Origin: Alistipes sp.
GTDB lineage: Bacteria > Bacteroidota > Bacteroidia > Bacteroidales > Rikenellaceae
Direction: 5' to 3'
Length of the DNA: 40,323 bases
Assembly: GCA_017654125.1 (NCBI GenBank)
Contig: JAFNYX010000047.1
Coordinates: 1-40,323, forward strand
In this document: positions 1-8,860 of the stretch, piece after piece
Numbering within the stretch: the stretch's first letter is position 1
Layout of the letters: each line of letters starts with the position of its first letter
Notes under the pieces: generated by a model
Database searches by the model: none
What the model saw: the letters and a program-made list of their open reading frames with translations, nothing else
What the model was told of the DNA's origin: nothing
Translations under genes and position numbers: made by a program

Positions 1-693
1 ATTATAAGATTTCTTAAAATGAGAAATTAGCGTATAGGTTGTAATTTTATCAAATGCTTGAAAATGCTCCAAGTCTATAAGTGAAGTTAAATTCTGATGA
101 TTCAGAATATATCTTCTCATATTATCGGCAGCCACGCTGCTTAACCACGAACTTGGCGTAATGTAACACAACTGTCCATCAGGCTTTAACATGTTAAAGC
201 CTATCTCAAAGAAGACAAGATATAGATCTGTCATTCCTCCATTTGCAAACTTATAGGTCTTTACATTGTCGTATGAGGACTCTAAATTATGCACTCTAAC
301 ATATGGAGGATTGCCGACCACATAATCCATCTTCGAATTATAGGTAGAAACAGTTAGCGTGTCAGCACACAAAATATCCCAATTAACATCTGCTATTCCG
401 TATTGAGAAACGATTTTATTAAGATTTGCTACACATTTTTCTCTCTCGTCCCTATTAATTTCAATACCGTGAATATAAGTTTGCAAGTGTTTTGCCAACT
501 CATCTACCGTACCATCGAATATTTTGCAGTATCTGGGTACGATTTCTGTTAGAAAAGCACCATCACCACAGCTATTATCAATTATGTGTTTGCCGACTAT
601 GTTATCATAGGAAGTATATTCCGTGTGGTCTAGAATAATATCCACAAGGAATTTCGGAGTATAGACTCTTCCGTATGTTTTCGACTCAGTCAT
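1..693 (-). CDS. N6-adenine DNA methyltransferase, N-terminal part (partial)
   Basis: The first 231 residues, reading from ATG at 693, run off the left edge without a stop. Two methyltransferase motifs are clear: a SAM-binding motif I (DNSCGDGAF, residues 39-47) and the catalytic NPPY motif at 128-131, which marks enzymes that methylate adenine N6 (or cytosine N4). The order, motif I before NPPY with no visible target-recognition domain between them, fits gamma-type or Eco57I-like restriction-modification methyltransferases; the specificity region would lie beyond the edge. The gene is clearly more AT-rich than glpC next to it, which suggests horizontal acquisition. No restriction endonuclease is visible in the window, so a restriction-modification role is an inference. 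The start is supported by the position of motif I and by a candidate promoter about 80 bases upstream. Confidence 0.85.
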   Translation of the reverse strand, partial: MTESKTYGRVYTPKFLVDIILDHTEYTSYDNIVGKHIIDNSCGDGAFLTEIVPRYCKIFDGTVDELAKHLQTYIHGIEINRDEREKCVANLNKIVSQYGIADVNWDILCADTLTVSTYNSKMDYVVGNPPYVRVHNLESSYDNVKTYKFANGGMTDLYLVFFEIGFNMLKPDGQLCYITPSSWLSSVAADNMRRYILNHQNLTSLIDLEHFQAFDKITTYTLISHFKKSYN

Positions 694-760
694 TCGCTAT
701 CACAATTCAAGTGTAAAGTTACGAAAAATATAAATACGAACATCTACCAAACATACAAAA

Positions 761-802
761 TTTGGTTCACGCAAATTTATTTTGGTTCAGCATAGGTTCA
801 AC
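761..802 (-). promoter_or_regulatory. candidate methyltransferase promoter with TGAACC repeats
   Basis: On the minus strand, GTTG (799-802), a 19-bp spacer and a perfect TAAATTTG box (772-779) match the Bacteroidetes promoter pattern. TGAACC occurs three times on this strand (starting at 800, 789 and 769 and reading leftward). Two copies share TGAACCAAA and lie 20 bp apart, about two helical turns. The copies cover the -33 box and flank the -7 box, as repressor sites often do. The predicted leader before the ATG at 693 is about 70 nt. Confidence 0.45.
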
Positions 803-874
803 AAATATTGCTGATTGGGTTGTTTTTTTGCCTAATACCGCCACGGAAACCGCCAAACCAAGCGTATTTATACG

Positions 875-907
875 AAAAAAGGACGGAAATCGTTGTGATT
901 TCCGTCC
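875..907 (-). terminator. rho-independent terminator of the glpABC operon
   Basis: A perfect 11-bp inverted repeat (881-891 and 897-907, arm GGACGGAAATC) with a 5-nt loop lies just after the glpC stop codon. Read on the minus strand, it is followed by a run of six T (875-880). This is a textbook intrinsic terminator and marks the end of the glp operon. Confidence 0.85.
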
Positions 908-921
908 TTCGTACCCCCTCG

Positions 922-2145
922 CTACTCCAAAGCGTCGGCAAGTATCTCCAACGGATGTAGCACACGCTTCGAGGTGGACATCTCGATTTGCCACTTACAA
1001 GTCTCGCAATCGGTCGAAACAACATCACAACCCGACTCCTCGATTTTGCGGAACAACGGCTCGCCGATTGCCTGCGACGTCGCATAATTCTCCTTCTTGA
1101 AGCCATACGTACCGGCGATACCGCAGCACTGCGAATCGAGCGGCACCATCTCCACCGATGGAATCATGGCGAGCAACTCCTTCGAGTAGCACGACCAACC
1201 GAGTTTCTCCATGTGGCACGCCGTATGGTACGCTACGCGCAGCTTCGGAGCGTCCTTGCGGAAACGCAACTGCACCTCGCCTGACGAGAGCAGGCGATAG
1301 ATGAAGCGCACTGCGAGTTCGACACTATCGCGCACATCGGCATTATCCAGACCGAGCAGGTGCGGATACTCGTCGCGCAACGTGAAGGTACAGGTCGAAG
1401 AGGTTGCCAACACAGGCAACTTGCGCTCGATGACCGCCGTACGAATTGAGCCGAGATTGACCTTCGCCTGACGACGCGCCTGTTTCACAAAGCCATTCGA
1501 GATAAGCGCCACACCACAGCACTTCTCCTTATCGAGCAACTGCACACCATAGCCGAGCGCATTCATCACCTTGACAAACGCCTTGCCGAGCGGTGGGTTG
1601 TTATAGTTCACATAGCAGCCGTGGAAGAAAGCAACCTGACGCTCGAAAGCTGCCTGCGCCTCGCGCTGCTTTCGCATCCAACCCTCGAACGTACCCTGCG
1701 AATACTTCGGGAAGGTACGACGGTGGTCGATTTTCACTACGGCATCCATAATCGCCTTCATCGGCTTCAATGCAACCGTCGCGTTCACAATCGGGGCAGC
1801 GAGCGTCGCAACCGAGCCGACAAGGTCGGTATTGGCAAGCGTAAACTCACGCAAGCCCGGACTCTTCTTGCTATGTTTGAGACGAGCGAGTTGAATAATG
1901 TCGCCGATACGAACGTTCGACGGGCACGCCACCTCGCAACGCTTACAGTTAAGACAATATTTCAACGCCTCGTCGTAGAACTCCGGACGTTTCAAACGCA
2001 GTCGTTCGCCATCAGGACCCGACTGTTTCGGACCCGGATAGAGCGGATTGACCGCCGCAACAGGGCAATAGACCGTACATACGGTACACTTGATACACTG
2101 CTCGAAGTTATTTTGACTTGTCTCCTTTATGGTATTCATCTTCAT
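922..2145 (-). CDS. glpC: anaerobic glycerol-3-phosphate dehydrogenase subunit C
   Basis: This 407-residue iron-sulfur protein is the electron-transfer and membrane-anchoring subunit of the anaerobic glycerol-3-phosphate dehydrogenase; it passes electrons from GlpAB to the quinone pool. The N-terminal part carries two 4Fe-4S ferredoxin motifs, with cysteines at 17/20/23/27 and 64/67/70/74, each followed by proline. The C-terminal part has two CCG domains, with twin cysteines at 209-210 and 340-341 (CCGVAL and CCGIAGTYGF). The length is close to E. coli GlpC (about 396). It is the last gene of glpA-glpB-glpC: it starts 12 bases after glpB and ends before a strong terminator. Confidence 0.92.
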   Translation of the reverse strand: MKMNTIKETSQNNFEQCIKCTVCTVYCPVAAVNPLYPGPKQSGPDGERLRLKRPEFYDEALKYCLNCKRCEVACPSNVRIGDIIQLARLKHSKKSPGLREFTLANTDLVGSVATLAAPIVNATVALKPMKAIMDAVVKIDHRRTFPKYSQGTFEGWMRKQREAQAAFERQVAFFHGCYVNYNNPPLGKAFVKVMNALGYGVQLLDKEKCCGVALISNGFVKQARRQAKVNLGSIRTAVIERKLPVLATSSTCTFTLRDEYPHLLGLDNADVRDSVELAVRFIYRLLSSGEVQLRFRKDAPKLRVAYHTACHMEKLGWSCYSKELLAMIPSVEMVPLDSQCCGIAGTYGFKKENYATSQAIGEPLFRKIEESGCDVVSTDCETCKWQIEMSTSKRVLHPLEILADALE

Positions 2146-2157
2146 CGCCCTCCTTCG

Positions 2158-3414
2158 CTATCGTTTCAAAATATTATCCGACACACGCACTGCCGAGAGC
2201 ATCGAGACACCCGCGCCACACCCCTCCGTCAGAGGGTTATAGCCCGAGAGACCGGCTCCGCAGACGTAGAGATTTTGCAACGGCTTACCACCACGCAAGG
2301 CGCGGAACTCGCCATCCGTTGCAACGCCGAACGACTCGAATGGCTGCTTGGCAAACAAATCGCGCTCGAACCACTCACCACGACTTGCCGCCTGCTCGAC
2401 ATCCACGCCGAACAGAGGCTCGATAACCGCCTCGCGCGTCGCCTCCAAACCACGACTGAAAAAGCTGCCCGTCGCCAAAACGAACTCATCTGCCGAGAAA
2501 CCAATATCGCCGTGATTTACGGTATATACTCGCTCTATGCGACCATCCTTCTCGTCGTAGCCCGCAACCGTATCGCCCAACATATAGACACCACCGGCAC
2601 GCTCGAAAGCTCGACGCAGAGCAATCTGCGTACGGATGCCGGGCACCGAAGGTGGCAGAGTCGCAATAACCGCACACTCGCGGCCCGTGCGTCTCTTCAA
2701 CTCGTCGAGCACATCGTAGCGGTTGATGCCCAGGAATGCCGGCAGCAACACCGCATCGCTATCACCCGCCTCACGGGAGATAATCTCGGATAGCTGTGCA
2801 ATGCACTCCTCGCCATCGAAGATGCGGGCAATATTTGCCGAACGCATCTCGGTCGGATTGTTACGAATCGCATCGAGAGCCGCAAGCGAGAACGAGCAGA
2901 CGCGACACGTCGTACCCTTCTTGCGCAACTCATCGACAATAAACTGTGTATAGAAATCGAGGAAACCCTCGGCATTCATCACAACCACATTTTTCCACTC
3001 CAAACCCTCTTCCGTCGCGCTACGCACGTAGCCATCCAATGTGAGCCACGTCGCTTTAAGCGTACCCATCGGGGTCAGACGATAGTGGTTTTGCGCGGCG
3101 TCACCCGACACGCGCACGCCTGCATCCACAAGCGTCTGCTTTGCCGCTTCGGCCGTCTCTACAAACGCCTCCGCACCAATCTTTGCATACGGGTGCGACG
3201 GCTCCTGCTCGATGAGTTGTGCCACCCGTTCGGCAGGCGAACCAACACTCTCGCCCGATGGCAGTGCACCGAGCAAATCGAACGAACCGGACGAGAAGTG
3301 AAGAGCACTCTGTCCCGCAGATATTATGACGCAGCGTTTGCCCGCCTTGGCAAGACGCAGACCACACACGAGGCCCGACAAACCGCCACCTATGATTACA
3401 CTGTCGTATCTCAT
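2158..3414 (-). CDS. glpB: anaerobic glycerol-3-phosphate dehydrogenase subunit B
   Basis: This 418-residue flavoprotein subunit is nearly the same length as E. coli GlpB (419). The N-terminus is a dinucleotide-binding fold (VIIGGGLSGLVCG, residues 6-18), and a second FAD-fold segment near the C-terminus (LYVCGAGLSGYNPLTEGCG) is typical of this family. In the known complex GlpB links the catalytic GlpA to the iron-sulfur GlpC. Here it starts 2 bases after the glpA stop and is followed by glpC after a 12-base gap, so the three are co-transcribed. The context makes the assignment secure even though GlpB sequences are less conserved than GlpA. Confidence 0.9.
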   Translation of the reverse strand: MRYDSVIIGGGLSGLVCGLRLAKAGKRCVIISAGQSALHFSSGSFDLLGALPSGESVGSPAERVAQLIEQEPSHPYAKIGAEAFVETAEAAKQTLVDAGVRVSGDAAQNHYRLTPMGTLKATWLTLDGYVRSATEEGLEWKNVVVMNAEGFLDFYTQFIVDELRKKGTTCRVCSFSLAALDAIRNNPTEMRSANIARIFDGEECIAQLSEIISREAGDSDAVLLPAFLGINRYDVLDELKRRTGRECAVIATLPPSVPGIRTQIALRRAFERAGGVYMLGDTVAGYDEKDGRIERVYTVNHGDIGFSADEFVLATGSFFSRGLEATREAVIEPLFGVDVEQAASRGEWFERDLFAKQPFESFGVATDGEFRALRGGKPLQNLYVCGAGLSGYNPLTEGCGAGVSMLSAVRVSDNILKR

Positions 3415-3416
3415 CG

Positions 3417-5033
3417 CTACTCCTCCTCTTTTTTAGTCGTTAAACCGCAAACTCCGCCGTAGAGCCACTTCGTAAACTCGCTCTCGCGCAACGTATCACC
3501 CCACGCTACCGGCGCCATACCCTTCCAACGCTCGTTGATGAATGCCGCCAAATCCTGCTTGGCACGCGACGTACAGTAACGACCCATCTCGGCCATCAGA
3601 CCCGCTGCACGACAAGCACACAACTCGCCCTGGCAGGTACCCATACCGACACGCGTACGACGACGCAAATCGACCAGATTATTCACTTCGAGTGCATTGA
3701 TTGCATACTCCACCTCGCCGACCGAGACCTCCTCGCACTCGCACACAATCGAACGTTTGGCTGCGGTTGTCGCCTCAACACGCTCGGCCATATCGCCGTG
3801 ACGATGGAGCGACGATTCGCGCTGCAACGTAGGTAGCGCATGTATCTTCTTCTCCGTACGCTCGCGCTCCTCTTTGCGCGAACCCGGCAGCGGACGCTCC
3901 GCCGTCGTACACTTCGCCTCGACACCGAGCTTCTTGCAAATGAGGTCGGTCGTCCACTCGCCCATCAAGCGGTAGGTCATCAACTTTCCGCCCGTAATGG
4001 TAATAAATCCCTCAACACCATCGCGCGTTGCGTGGTCGAGAACCACGATACCGCGACTCACGCTGCGGCCGCTCGGGTCGTCATCCGATGCCACAAGCGG
4101 ACGTACACCCGCATAGGCACGCAAGATACGCGTATGCTCCAACGACGGAGCGAGCTTCATACCCTCGCGCAACAGCAAATCGACCTCGTCGGCCGTTACA
4201 TACATATCATCAACCTCGTCGAACGGCACTTTGCTCGACGTGGTACCGATGAGCGAAATCGTATCGCCTGGCACCAAAATATCGGCATCCGCCGGCTTAC
4301 GACAACGGTTTATAACCACATTATTCACGCGGTGGCCGAAGATGAGCAACGCACCCTTCGCCGGCAACATATTTACGGTCACGCCAGCCTTCTTGGCAAT
4401 GTTATGACCCCAGATACCGCCGGCATTCACCGTAATACGGGCACGATACTCGCGCATCTCGCCACTCTTGCGATCGAGCGCACGCACACCAACGACGCGA
4501 CCCTGCTCCATGATGAGTTCGCTCACCTCCTGATAGGTCAGCACCTCAGCACCGTGCAACTTCGCATCCAACACGTTGGCAGCCGTCAGACGGAACGGAT
4601 CGACCGAGCCATCCGGAACGGTTACGGCACCGATGAGCGCCGGATTGACCGACGGCTCCATACGCAATGCCTGCTTCGGGTCGATTGCCTCCGCAGCGAT
4701 ACCTGCTGCGCGACACGCCGTGATGAACTTCGCCTGAAAATCCAGACCATCCTCCGGCAGCGAGATAAACAAACCGCCAGTCTCCTCGACGCAGTGCGAC
4801 GCAATACGACGCAAAATCATATTTTCGCGGATACACTCCTCTGCCGACTCGTGATCGTTCACCGCATAGCGTGCTCCACTGTGTAACAAACCGTGGTTAC
4901 GACCCGTCGCTCCGGTTGCGATATCGAAGCGTTCGAGCAGCAACGCACGTATGCCGCGCAACGCGCAGTCGCGCGCGACACCGGCACCCGTAGCACCACC
5001 TCCGATGATGATCACATCAAACTCTTTTTGCAT
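3417..5033 (-). CDS. glpA: anaerobic glycerol-3-phosphate dehydrogenase subunit A
   Basis: The catalytic subunit, 538 residues (E. coli GlpA about 542), oxidises sn-glycerol 3-phosphate to dihydroxyacetone phosphate using FAD. The N-terminus has the FAD-binding glycines (IIIGGGATGAG, residues 8-18) and a DAO-type fold (GATGRNHGLLHSGARY). The C-terminal 100 residues carry a BFD-like [2Fe-2S] domain with cysteines in CECEE and GTCQGELCAC, which distinguishes GlpA from the aerobic enzyme GlpD. It is the first gene of the operon, with a good promoter upstream at 5085-5117. In the window its likely substrate source is the glycerophosphodiesterase lipoprotein at 10.8-12.8 kb. No glycerol kinase or GlpT/GlpF transporter is seen here. 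Confidence 0.94.
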   Translation of the reverse strand: MQKEFDVIIIGGGATGAGVARDCALRGIRALLLERFDIATGATGRNHGLLHSGARYAVNDHESAEECIRENMILRRIASHCVEETGGLFISLPEDGLDFQAKFITACRAAGIAAEAIDPKQALRMEPSVNPALIGAVTVPDGSVDPFRLTAANVLDAKLHGAEVLTYQEVSELIMEQGRVVGVRALDRKSGEMREYRARITVNAGGIWGHNIAKKAGVTVNMLPAKGALLIFGHRVNNVVINRCRKPADADILVPGDTISLIGTTSSKVPFDEVDDMYVTADEVDLLLREGMKLAPSLEHTRILRAYAGVRPLVASDDDPSGRSVSRGIVVLDHATRDGVEGFITITGGKLMTYRLMGEWTTDLICKKLGVEAKCTTAERPLPGSRKEERERTEKKIHALPTLQRESSLHRHGDMAERVEATTAAKRSIVCECEEVSVGEVEYAINALEVNNLVDLRRRTRVGMGTCQGELCACRAAGLMAEMGRYCTSRAKQDLAAFINERWKGMAPVAWGDTLRESEFTKWLYGGVCGLTTKKEEE

Positions 5034-5084
5034 AATGAATATGTGTAGTTTTGAGAAAATTTCCCCTATTCTGTTACCAACTTA

Positions 5085-5117
5085 CAAAGTTACAACAAAA
5101 AGCGGCATACACGCAAC
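5085..5117 (-). promoter_or_regulatory. glpABC promoter
   Basis: On the minus strand, GTTG (5114-5117) is followed by a 21-bp spacer and a perfect TAACTTTG box (5085-5092), matching the Bacteroidetes housekeeping consensus (TTTG, 19-21 bp, TAnnTTTG). The predicted transcript starts near 5078, giving a leader of about 45 nt before the glpA ATG at 5033. Confidence 0.65.
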
Positions 5118-5160
5118 TTTTTGCACATTTTATTTGTCATTCGAACAAGATTTTTTGCAC

Positions 5161-5193
5161 AAAAAAAGGCTGTCCGCCAAAATTCGGACAGCC
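5161..5193 (-). terminator. terminator of the sodium:solute symporter gene
   Basis: A perfect 9-bp stem (GGCTGTCCG at 5168-5176, CGGACAGCC at 5185-5193) with an 8-nt loop is followed on the minus strand by seven T (5161-5167). It lies about 60 bases after the symporter stop codon and upstream of the glpA promoter, so it separates the two transcription units. Confidence 0.85.
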
Positions 5194-5251
5194 CATACTA
5201 TCATAAAGCCGCACAAACGCGTGCTTTTGCGGGAAATCCCCGCCGAAAACG

Positions 5252-6823
5252 CTATTTCTGTGCCGGCTTGCCGAGCATACAGACAATGGTCGAGATCGTA
5301 CCACCAATCGGAGCCCACCACGTCCATGCGATATACTGACCACCAAAGATTTGCTTCTGGAACATCAACGGAATGATGATAAGCGCACCGATAACGATAG
5401 CCGCAACGACGCTCTTCGTATTACCGCGCTTGGTGAAGATTGCTGTGAGGAACACACCAATCATACCAGCATAAGCGAAGCACATAACGCCCGTAGCGAA
5501 GTCCACCAGATTCAGACCGCTCGCCTCCTGCATCACAGCCGTAACGATAGCGAAGCCCGTGAGCAACATACCCATCAGGAACACCATCTTGCGCGACGAC
5601 GAAAGTTGGTCGGCATCACCCTTAACCGCCTTGCCCATCTCGGCACGAATCGGCAGATAGAGGTCCGTCACAAAACTCGACGCCATAGCGTTGATTGCCG
5701 AGTTGAACGACGAGAGAGCCGCCGCCAACAGACCCGTAATCATCAGACCGCGAACACCCATCGGGATATGATTCTTGATATACTGAGGGAAAATATCGCG
5801 TGCATCGTGGAAGAACTGCGATGCCTCACCCGAAGCGAGGAACTCGCTCTTATATTTCACGTAGAGCAACGAGCCGATAAGCAGGAACACGAGCACAATC
5901 GGCAACGACATAAGCTGCGACCACACGAGCGAGCGCGAAGCCTGCTTCACGTCGTTACAAGCCAACTGACGCTGCACAAACTCGTGGTCGGTCGTATATT
6001 GGCACACCTTGAAGAATGCCACACCAATCATACCGCCCAACACCGTATAAGGAGAGGCCCAATTTACCGAGAAGTCGAACATCGTGAGTTTGCTACCCTC
6101 CTTCCATCCGACAAGCGAGCCATCAGCAGCCACAGCACCTGCATCGACACCCGGCATCTTGGTCTGTCCGCCATCGGTGAGCATCGCCCACAACTCCGAG
6201 AACGGCATATCAATCGAGCAGAATACCATAATGAGCGCAACTACACCCGTACCTACGAGCAACAACGTCTGGAAGGTGTCGATATAGAGCAGACCCTTGA
6301 TACCGCCCATCATCGTATAGATGGTCGAAACCAAGCCGAGCAAGATGATCGAATAGACCATAAAGTCGAACTTGATACCGCCAAAGACGATAACCGAAAT
6401 GGCGATGGCTGCGATAAACAGACGCGAACCCGAAGTAAAGAGCTGACCGAGCAGGAACATTGCGCTGTTCACACGTTTCGACGTATCGCCAAAGCGGTCG
6501 CCGATGTAGCCATAGATGGTGATGGTGTTTGCTTTGTAGAGTTTCGGCATAATGAGTGCCGCAACCAGCATACCGCCAAAAATTGAACCGATAAGGTTCA
6601 TCACGTAGGTCAGGTCGGTATTGAAACCGAGTTCCGGCGAGCCGACAAACGTACCTGCCGAAATGGTAGTACCCGTAGCAGCAATGGCAACAATCCAGCC
6701 CGGCATAGAACGACCTGCCACAAAGTAGTCCTCAACGTCTTTGTTCTTACGGGAAAAGGCGTAGCCGATAGCCATCAGTGTTCCCAAAAAGAGCGCGACA
6801 ATAAGCCAATCAATAATAGTCAT
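5252..6823 (-). CDS. sodium:solute symporter family protein (SSS/SLC5-like)
   Basis: This 523-residue polytopic inner-membrane protein has about 13 hydrophobic segments. The N-terminus (WLIVALFLGTLMAIGY, then DVEDYFVAGRSMPGW) is the typical first helix and loop of the SSS family, and the second helix contains the sodium-site-like ATGTTISAGTFVG. Members import sugars, inositol, sialic acid, amino acids or organic acids with Na+; the substrate cannot be told from sequence alone. It is a single-gene unit between the PTS operon and glpABC, with its own promoter and terminator, so shared regulation with its neighbours is not evident. Its position suggests a polyol or a product of glycerophosphodiester breakdown, but this is a guess. 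Confidence 0.88.
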   Translation of the reverse strand: MTIIDWLIVALFLGTLMAIGYAFSRKNKDVEDYFVAGRSMPGWIVAIAATGTTISAGTFVGSPELGFNTDLTYVMNLIGSIFGGMLVAALIMPKLYKANTITIYGYIGDRFGDTSKRVNSAMFLLGQLFTSGSRLFIAAIAISVIVFGGIKFDFMVYSIILLGLVSTIYTMMGGIKGLLYIDTFQTLLLVGTGVVALIMVFCSIDMPFSELWAMLTDGGQTKMPGVDAGAVAADGSLVGWKEGSKLTMFDFSVNWASPYTVLGGMIGVAFFKVCQYTTDHEFVQRQLACNDVKQASRSLVWSQLMSLPIVLVFLLIGSLLYVKYKSEFLASGEASQFFHDARDIFPQYIKNHIPMGVRGLMITGLLAAALSSFNSAINAMASSFVTDLYLPIRAEMGKAVKGDADQLSSSRKMVFLMGMLLTGFAIVTAVMQEASGLNLVDFATGVMCFAYAGMIGVFLTAIFTKRGNTKSVVAAIVIGALIIIPLMFQKQIFGGQYIAWTWWAPIGGTISTIVCMLGKPAQK

Positions 6824-6894
6824 AAGGTTTTAAGTTTTGTTGTTAGTTTATTTTGTATTAGTTTCTTCGCCCGTTATTTTCTATTCTAATTGTG

Positions 6895-6925
6895 CAAATA
6901 TACTATTTTTTTTCGATAATTCACA
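6895..6925 (-). promoter_or_regulatory. symporter gene promoter
   Basis: On the minus strand, TGTG (6922-6925), a 19-bp spacer and a perfect TATATTTG box (6895-6902) match the Bacteroidetes consensus. The expected start is near 6888, giving a leader of about 65 nt before the ATG at 6823. The promoter lies directly after the ptsI stop codon. Confidence 0.65.
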
Positions 6926-6940
6926 CATCTCTTTGCCGCA

Positions 6941-8548
6941 CTACACAACCTCTGCCACACGGCGTTTGATGCGTCCGACAACCCCTGCGCCAACACTGAA
7001 CGACCGCAGACCGCAATCGAGCAACAGGGCCGTAGCCTCCTCGTCCGACGCAAATTCGCCACACATTCCACACTCGATACCCGCCTCCGCAGCCGCTTCG
7101 AGCGTTCGGCGTATAGCCTCGACAACCGCCTCCGAGCGCGGATTGCATAACGATGCAACCTTCGCATTGGTACGGTCGGCAGCCATAACGTATTGTGTAA
7201 GGTCATTGGTGCCGATACTGAAAAAATCGCACTCGGCAGCAAGCGATCGCGCCACAAACACTGCCGCCGGCGTCTCTATCATCACACCGAGAGGTAGATG
7301 TTCGTCGAAAGCCACGCCTTCCGCCCGCAACTCTTGCTTGCACTGCTCCAAAAACGCCTTCGCCTCGCGCAACTCCTCGACCGACGTCACCATCGGCAGC
7401 ATCACACGCACGTTACCCGCCACGCTTGCTCGCAAAATAGCACGCAACTGACGCGCGAACACATCGCGCACTTCGAGCGACACGCGGATTGCGCGCCACC
7501 CGAGGAAAGGATTTTCCTCTTTGGGCATCGGCATATAAGGAAGTGGTTTATCGCCTCCCACATCGAGCGTACGAATTGTGAGTGGTCGCCCGTCACACGC
7601 CGCAGCGGCTGCCGCATAGTGTTCCGCCTGCTCAATCTCCGATGGCTCGGCATCGGTAAGCATATATAGAAATTCGCTACGGAATAACCCCACTCCGTCG
7701 GCACCGTTCTCGATAGCCATACGCACCTCCTCGACACTGCCGGCATTGGCTCGAACCGTGATTTTTCGCCCCTCGGCATCCCTCAACTCGACACGTGCTG
7801 CCTCGCGGTCGCGGTCGCGCTGTTGGCATTGAGCCTCCATTCGCGCACGATACTCACCAAGCGTCGCCTCATCCGGCTCGACGATAACCTCGCCGGCCGA
7901 CGCATCGACCACAATCTGCACCCCATGCGGAATCTGCGCCACGACATCGCCCAACCCGACAATTATCGGACACGAACGACTGCGCGCTATGATACAGACG
8001 TGCGACGTCGCACCGCCCTCGCCCATCACAACACCTGCCACCTTTGCAAAGTCCATCATCGCCACATCCGATGGCAAAAGCAGCGTATCGACCACAATAT
8101 CGCCGGCGCGCACCCCATCGAACGGATTGCACACGCCCCCCGTCAAGTTGGCTTTGATGCGCGCAAAGATATCGCGCACATCCATTGCCCGCTCACGCAG
8201 ATATTCGTCATCAATGGCCTCAAACACAGCCACCATCTCCGTCTCCGACACTTCGACCGCCGCAATCGCCGACAATCCCTCGTCGATATGACCTTCGACT
8301 ATCTCGCGCAGCGCATCGTCGCGCACCATCTCCAAATGTGCCGCAAAAATCTCCTCCTCGCGGCTTATCGCCTCAATCTGCAACTCACTCGCCATGAGCG
8401 CATCACGAAAACGCGCGCACTCCGTTGCGGCATTACCCTGCCACTGCACCTGCGTTTCACCCTCCACGCACCGCTCGCGTCGAACAACGTATGCTCGACC
8501 GATAGCAATGCCCTCCGAGGCACGAATGTGTGTTGCAAATCGTCTCAT
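6941..8548 (-). CDS. ptsI: phosphoenolpyruvate-protein phosphotransferase (PTS Enzyme I)
   Basis: The general PTS kinase takes phosphate from PEP and passes it to HPr. The protein is 535 residues, somewhat shorter than the usual 570-575. The phosphohistidine domain motif GGATSHVCIIARS includes the active-site His183. The C-terminal PEP-binding barrel shows ENPFLGWRAIR, the PEP-utilising signature FFSIGTNDLTQYVMAADR and the catalytic cysteine in CGMCGE near residue 495. All key residues are present, so it should be active. It is the last gene of an apparent operon with the glycerophosphodiesterase, mtlA and ptsH; it starts about 25 bases after ptsH. Confidence 0.94.
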   Translation of the reverse strand: MRRFATHIRASEGIAIGRAYVVRRERCVEGETQVQWQGNAATECARFRDALMASELQIEAISREEEIFAAHLEMVRDDALREIVEGHIDEGLSAIAAVEVSETEMVAVFEAIDDEYLRERAMDVRDIFARIKANLTGGVCNPFDGVRAGDIVVDTLLLPSDVAMMDFAKVAGVVMGEGGATSHVCIIARSRSCPIIVGLGDVVAQIPHGVQIVVDASAGEVIVEPDEATLGEYRARMEAQCQQRDRDREAARVELRDAEGRKITVRANAGSVEEVRMAIENGADGVGLFRSEFLYMLTDAEPSEIEQAEHYAAAAAACDGRPLTIRTLDVGGDKPLPYMPMPKEENPFLGWRAIRVSLEVRDVFARQLRAILRASVAGNVRVMLPMVTSVEELREAKAFLEQCKQELRAEGVAFDEHLPLGVMIETPAAVFVARSLAAECDFFSIGTNDLTQYVMAADRTNAKVASLCNPRSEAVVEAIRRTLEAAAEAGIECGMCGEFASDEEATALLLDCGLRSFSVGAGVVGRIKRRVAEVV

Positions 8549-8572
8549 AACTATTCTCTGTTTTTGCCCACG

Positions 8573-8833
8573 CTAATCGCGGATTGACGCCAGGAACGCA
8601 ACCACACGTTGCAGGTTGCCCTGCTCGTCGCCACCCTCGGCCGTCACCTCAATCTCCGTACCCGACTTCAAACCGAGCGACAGAAGTGCCAGCATCGACG
8701 ACGCGTCGATACTCTTCACCTCGGTTGCCAAGCGAATCTTGCCGTCGAGCGACTTGACCAATCGCACCAACTCCCCTGCCGGACGTGCATGCATACCGTG
8801 CGGAGCTGTGAGCGTAACTTTCTGACTTGTCAT
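8573..8833 (-). CDS. ptsH: phosphocarrier protein HPr
   Basis: This 86-residue HPr has the active-site histidine at the canonical position 15 (HGMHARPA, residues 12-19), which accepts phosphate from Enzyme I and hands it to the EIIA domain. A serine at position 46 (KSIDASSM) corresponds to the regulatory site used by HPr kinase in other bacteria; no hprK is visible here. It lies between mtlA (27-base gap) and ptsI (24-base gap) in one operon, giving a complete phosphorelay within three genes. Confidence 0.95.
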   Translation of the reverse strand: MTSQKVTLTAPHGMHARPAGELVRLVKSLDGKIRLATEVKSIDASSMLALLSLGLKSGTEIEVTAEGGDEQGNLQRVVAFLASIRD

Positions 8834-8860
8834 ATCTTGTCTCTGTTTTATTCTTCTCCT

